7,478 nucleotides of DNA, taken from NCBI GenBank assembly GCA_020848855.1, contig JADLHH010000061.1, positions 1 through 7,478 of the forward strand. The letters run 5' to 3'. This DNA is from Anaerolineae bacterium. Its GTDB lineage: Bacteria > Chloroflexota > Anaerolineae > Aggregatilineales > Phototrophicaceae. Of this stretch, positions 5,776-7,478 are shown one piece after another (the stretch's first letter is position 1; each line of letters opens with the position of its first letter). A program made the translations under genes and the position numbers. The notes under the pieces are model-generated. The model was not told the origin of the DNA, ran no database searches, and saw only the letters and a list, made by a program, of their open reading frames with translations.

Positions 5776-6453
5776 CTATTCCTCTTTGAGGATGACTTCG
5801 CTGCCGTAGGCGACTTTGTTGCCGGCGGCGTTGGTCGTCACCGGCAGGTCAACGTACAGCCCGCCGCAGAAATCGTATTCGTCGCCGTCGTCACGGTACT
5901 GGCACACTTCGACGCGGATACGGGTGGTCGTGAAACGCCCCGCCGTGATCTGAAACGACTGCTGCATGTGGCGGTTCGCCAGCGTGAACTGCGCTTCCTG
6001 CGGGCGGCGCGGCTCGCCATTGACCACCGACAGGCGCAGCAGCAGTTCGGCTGGCTCGTTCAGGTATTCATCTTCATTGGCTTCGGCAAAACCGAGCGCG
6101 ATCTCGACCGGCTGTTCCGCCGGGAGCGTGCGCGGCGCGACTAGCACCAGATGCCGGCGCAGGAAGCGCGCGTCGCCGCCGGATGGCGCGCTTGCGAGGT
6201 CGCCCGCAAAATTCCTGACTTCTTCGATCACCCGCCGCCCCTGATCTGTCAGCCGATACACCTGATCGCTGCTCATGGTCACGTAATTTTTCGTGACGAG
6301 CCGCCGGATTCCCTTGCCGAAGCTCCGGTCGGACAAGCCCGCGCCGTCAACGATTGCGTCGGCGTGCGCCGAGTCCGCGTCGAGGCTCGCAAAATAGCGC
6401 AGAATGTCAATCGCTTCCTGGGGGAGTGTCTGTAAGCTGTAGGGCATCTCCAT
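5776..6453 (-). CDS. winged-helix domain protein of unknown function
   Basis: I do not recognise this 225-residue family. Residues 8-82 look like a winged helix-turn-helix: a first helix (QEAIDILRYFASL), an HTH pair with recognition helix GLSDRSFGKGIRRLVTKNYV (39-58), a short wing (MSSDQVYRLTD, 60-70) and a closing helix (QGRRVIEEVRNF). After a Gly/Ser/Ala linker (83-94), residues 98-225 are predicted mostly beta strand (for example HLVLVAP, EIALGFAE, IRVEVCQYRDD, LYVDLPVTT), perhaps a sensor or protein-interaction domain. No transmembrane segment is seen. The ATG at 6453 has AGGA 9 nt upstream. It lies 31 nt after the nucleotide-sugar dehydrogenase gene on the same strand, so co-transcription is likely. 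A DNA-binding regulator of this locus is possible but not shown. Confidence 0.75.
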   Translation of the reverse strand: MEMPYSLQTLPQEAIDILRYFASLDADSAHADAIVDGAGLSDRSFGKGIRRLVTKNYVTMSSDQVYRLTDQGRRVIEEVRNFAGDLASAPSGGDARFLRRHLVLVAPRTLPAEQPVEIALGFAEANEDEYLNEPAELLLRLSVVNGEPRRPQEAQFTLANRHMQQSFQITAGRFTTTRIRVEVCQYRDDGDEYDFCGGLYVDLPVTTNAAGNKVAYGSEVILKEE

Positions 6454-6484
6454 GCTGCATCATCCTGTGGTATCGACGACCAGT

Positions 6485-7478
6485 TTACAGCGTCACGACG
6501 CGCGCCTTGCCGGTGAGCGGCACGGTCGCGTGACGGGTATCTACCACCAGCCTACTATGATCGAGCACATGCTGCCAGTCATATGCGCTGTGATCGGTCA
6601 CGATCACCACGCAGTCGGCATTTTCGAGCAGCGCGTCGGAATAGTCGGTGCGCTCCATGATGGCGTCGTTTTCCAGCCGCACCTTCGCCACATACGGGTC
6701 GTGGAACACGACGTTCGCGCCGCGCTTCTCCAACAGCCCGATCACGTCCAGCGCCGGGCTTTCGCGCACGTCGTCGATGTCGCGCTTGTAGGCGACACCC
6801 AGCACCACGACGGTTGAGCCGCGCACGGCTTTGCGCTCGTCATTCAGCGCCGCGCTCACTTTTTCGGTGACGTACACCGGCATCGACGTGTTGATTTCGC
6901 TGGCAAGTTCGATGAAGCGGGCGGTGTAGTTGAGCGTTTTCATCTTCCAGCTCAGGTACAGCGGGTCAATCGGGATGCAGTGACCGCCCAGCCCCGGACC
7001 GGGGTAGAAGGGCATAAAGCCGAACGGCTTGCTCGTCGCCGCGCCGATCACTTCCCACACGTCAACGCCGAGCTTGTCGCACATCAGCGCCATTTCGTTG
7101 ACCAGACCGATGTTGACCGAGCGGAAGGTGTTCTCCAGCAGCTTGACCATCTCGGCGGCGGCTGTCGACGACACCGGCACGACGCGGTCGATTGCCGTGC
7201 TGTAGAGAGCGACGGTCACTTCGGTGCAGTGGGGCGTGAAGCCGCCGACGACTTTCGGCGTATTGCGCACGCCGTAGGATTTGTTGCCGGGGTCGATGCG
7301 TTCCGGCGAGAAGGCGACGAACACGTTTTCGCCCACCTGAAAGCCGTTGGACGCCAGTCGTGGCAGGATGATCTCCTCGGTTGTGCCGGGGTAGGTCGTG
7401 CTTTCCAGGATGATCAGCATCCCTTCATGGCAGATTTCCATGATCGCGTTGACGGCATCGATCACGTAAGACATATCC
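6485..7478 (-). CDS. nucleotide-sugar (UDP-sugar) dehydrogenase, 5' end outside window
   Basis: NAD-dependent four-electron oxidation of a UDP-sugar (UDP-GlcNAc, UDP-ManNAc or UDP-glucose type) to the uronic acid, for surface polysaccharide synthesis. The frame stays open to the window edge, so the ATG at 7474 is internal: the residue before it is Asp, matching the family's PD(M/L)SYV motif. About 330 residues are visible of an expected 420-440; the N-terminal NAD-binding Rossmann part is missing. Counting from that Met: ESTTYPGTTEE (24-34), FSPERIDPGN (55-64), the central KLLENTFRSVNIGLVNEMA (111-129), active-site Cys166 in GPGLGGHCIPIDP, and the C-terminal domain VLGVAYKRDIDDVRESPALD (224-243). 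The motifs resemble the WecC/WbpA branch, but the exact substrate cannot be set from this. It ends in TAA, 31 nt before the winged-helix gene. Confidence 0.93.
   Translation of the reverse strand, partial: DMSYVIDAVNAIMEICHEGMLIILESTTYPGTTEEIILPRLASNGFQVGENVFVAFSPERIDPGNKSYGVRNTPKVVGGFTPHCTEVTVALYSTAIDRVVPVSSTAAAEMVKLLENTFRSVNIGLVNEMALMCDKLGVDVWEVIGAATSKPFGFMPFYPGPGLGGHCIPIDPLYLSWKMKTLNYTARFIELASEINTSMPVYVTEKVSAALNDERKAVRGSTVVVLGVAYKRDIDDVRESPALDVIGLLEKRGANVVFHDPYVAKVRLENDAIMERTDYSDALLENADCVVIVTDHSAYDWQHVLDHSRLVVDTRHATVPLTGKARVVTL

Noticed and set aside
5677..6144. + strand frame of 155 codons opposite the winged-helix gene.
   Set aside because: Shadow frame: the - strand gene has operon spacing, an SD and domain-like sequence, while this one has no recognisable features.

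Overview
The window is GC-rich bacterial chromosomal DNA with eight protein genes or gene fragments, one doubtful small ORF and no visible RNA gene, IS element or CRISPR array. The mix of a BMP-type solute-binding protein, a membrane-anchored RNase Y linked to recX, an atypical short-chain dehydrogenase and a winged-helix protein of unknown function suggests a Chloroflexota (Anaerolineae-like) bacterium. That assignment is inference from gene style, not from a marker gene.

Left part (1-1500, + strand): the 3' end of an unrecognised gene, a hairpin terminator, then a monocistronic gene for a secreted BMP/PnrA-type (nucleoside-binding) protein with its own promoter-like region. A strong hairpin terminator (1449-1479) is shared with the convergent rny gene. 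Middle part (1501-3762, - strand): recX followed by rny (RNase Y), with a perfect 10-bp hairpin lying between a strong Shine-Dalgarno sequence and the rny start codon. A 417-base divergent control region (3763-4179) separates recX from a + strand NAD(P)-binding SDR gene (4180-4962).

Right part (4970-7478, - strand): the 3' three-quarters of a nucleotide-sugar dehydrogenase gene, then a winged-helix protein of unknown function, a possible 27-codon ORF, and a MerB (organomercurial lyase)-family gene that runs toward the SDR gene.

The highlight is the MerB-family gene. It looks like two ORFs (152 and 72 codons), but they share one frame, separated by a TGA and two sense codons. The TGA falls where MerB carries its second catalytic cysteine (Cys159 in the R831b enzyme). 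A stem-loop with a GGUC tetraloop, the same loop as in the E. coli fdhF SECIS, begins 15 nt after the TGA. The BMP gene uses TGA as an ordinary stop, so TGA is not reassigned across the genome. The best reading is a selenocysteine-containing MerB-like protein with a Cys92/Asp95/Sec153 active site. Automatic annotation would probably split it or call it a pseudogene. The selenocysteine machinery (selA, selB, selC, selD) is not in this window.
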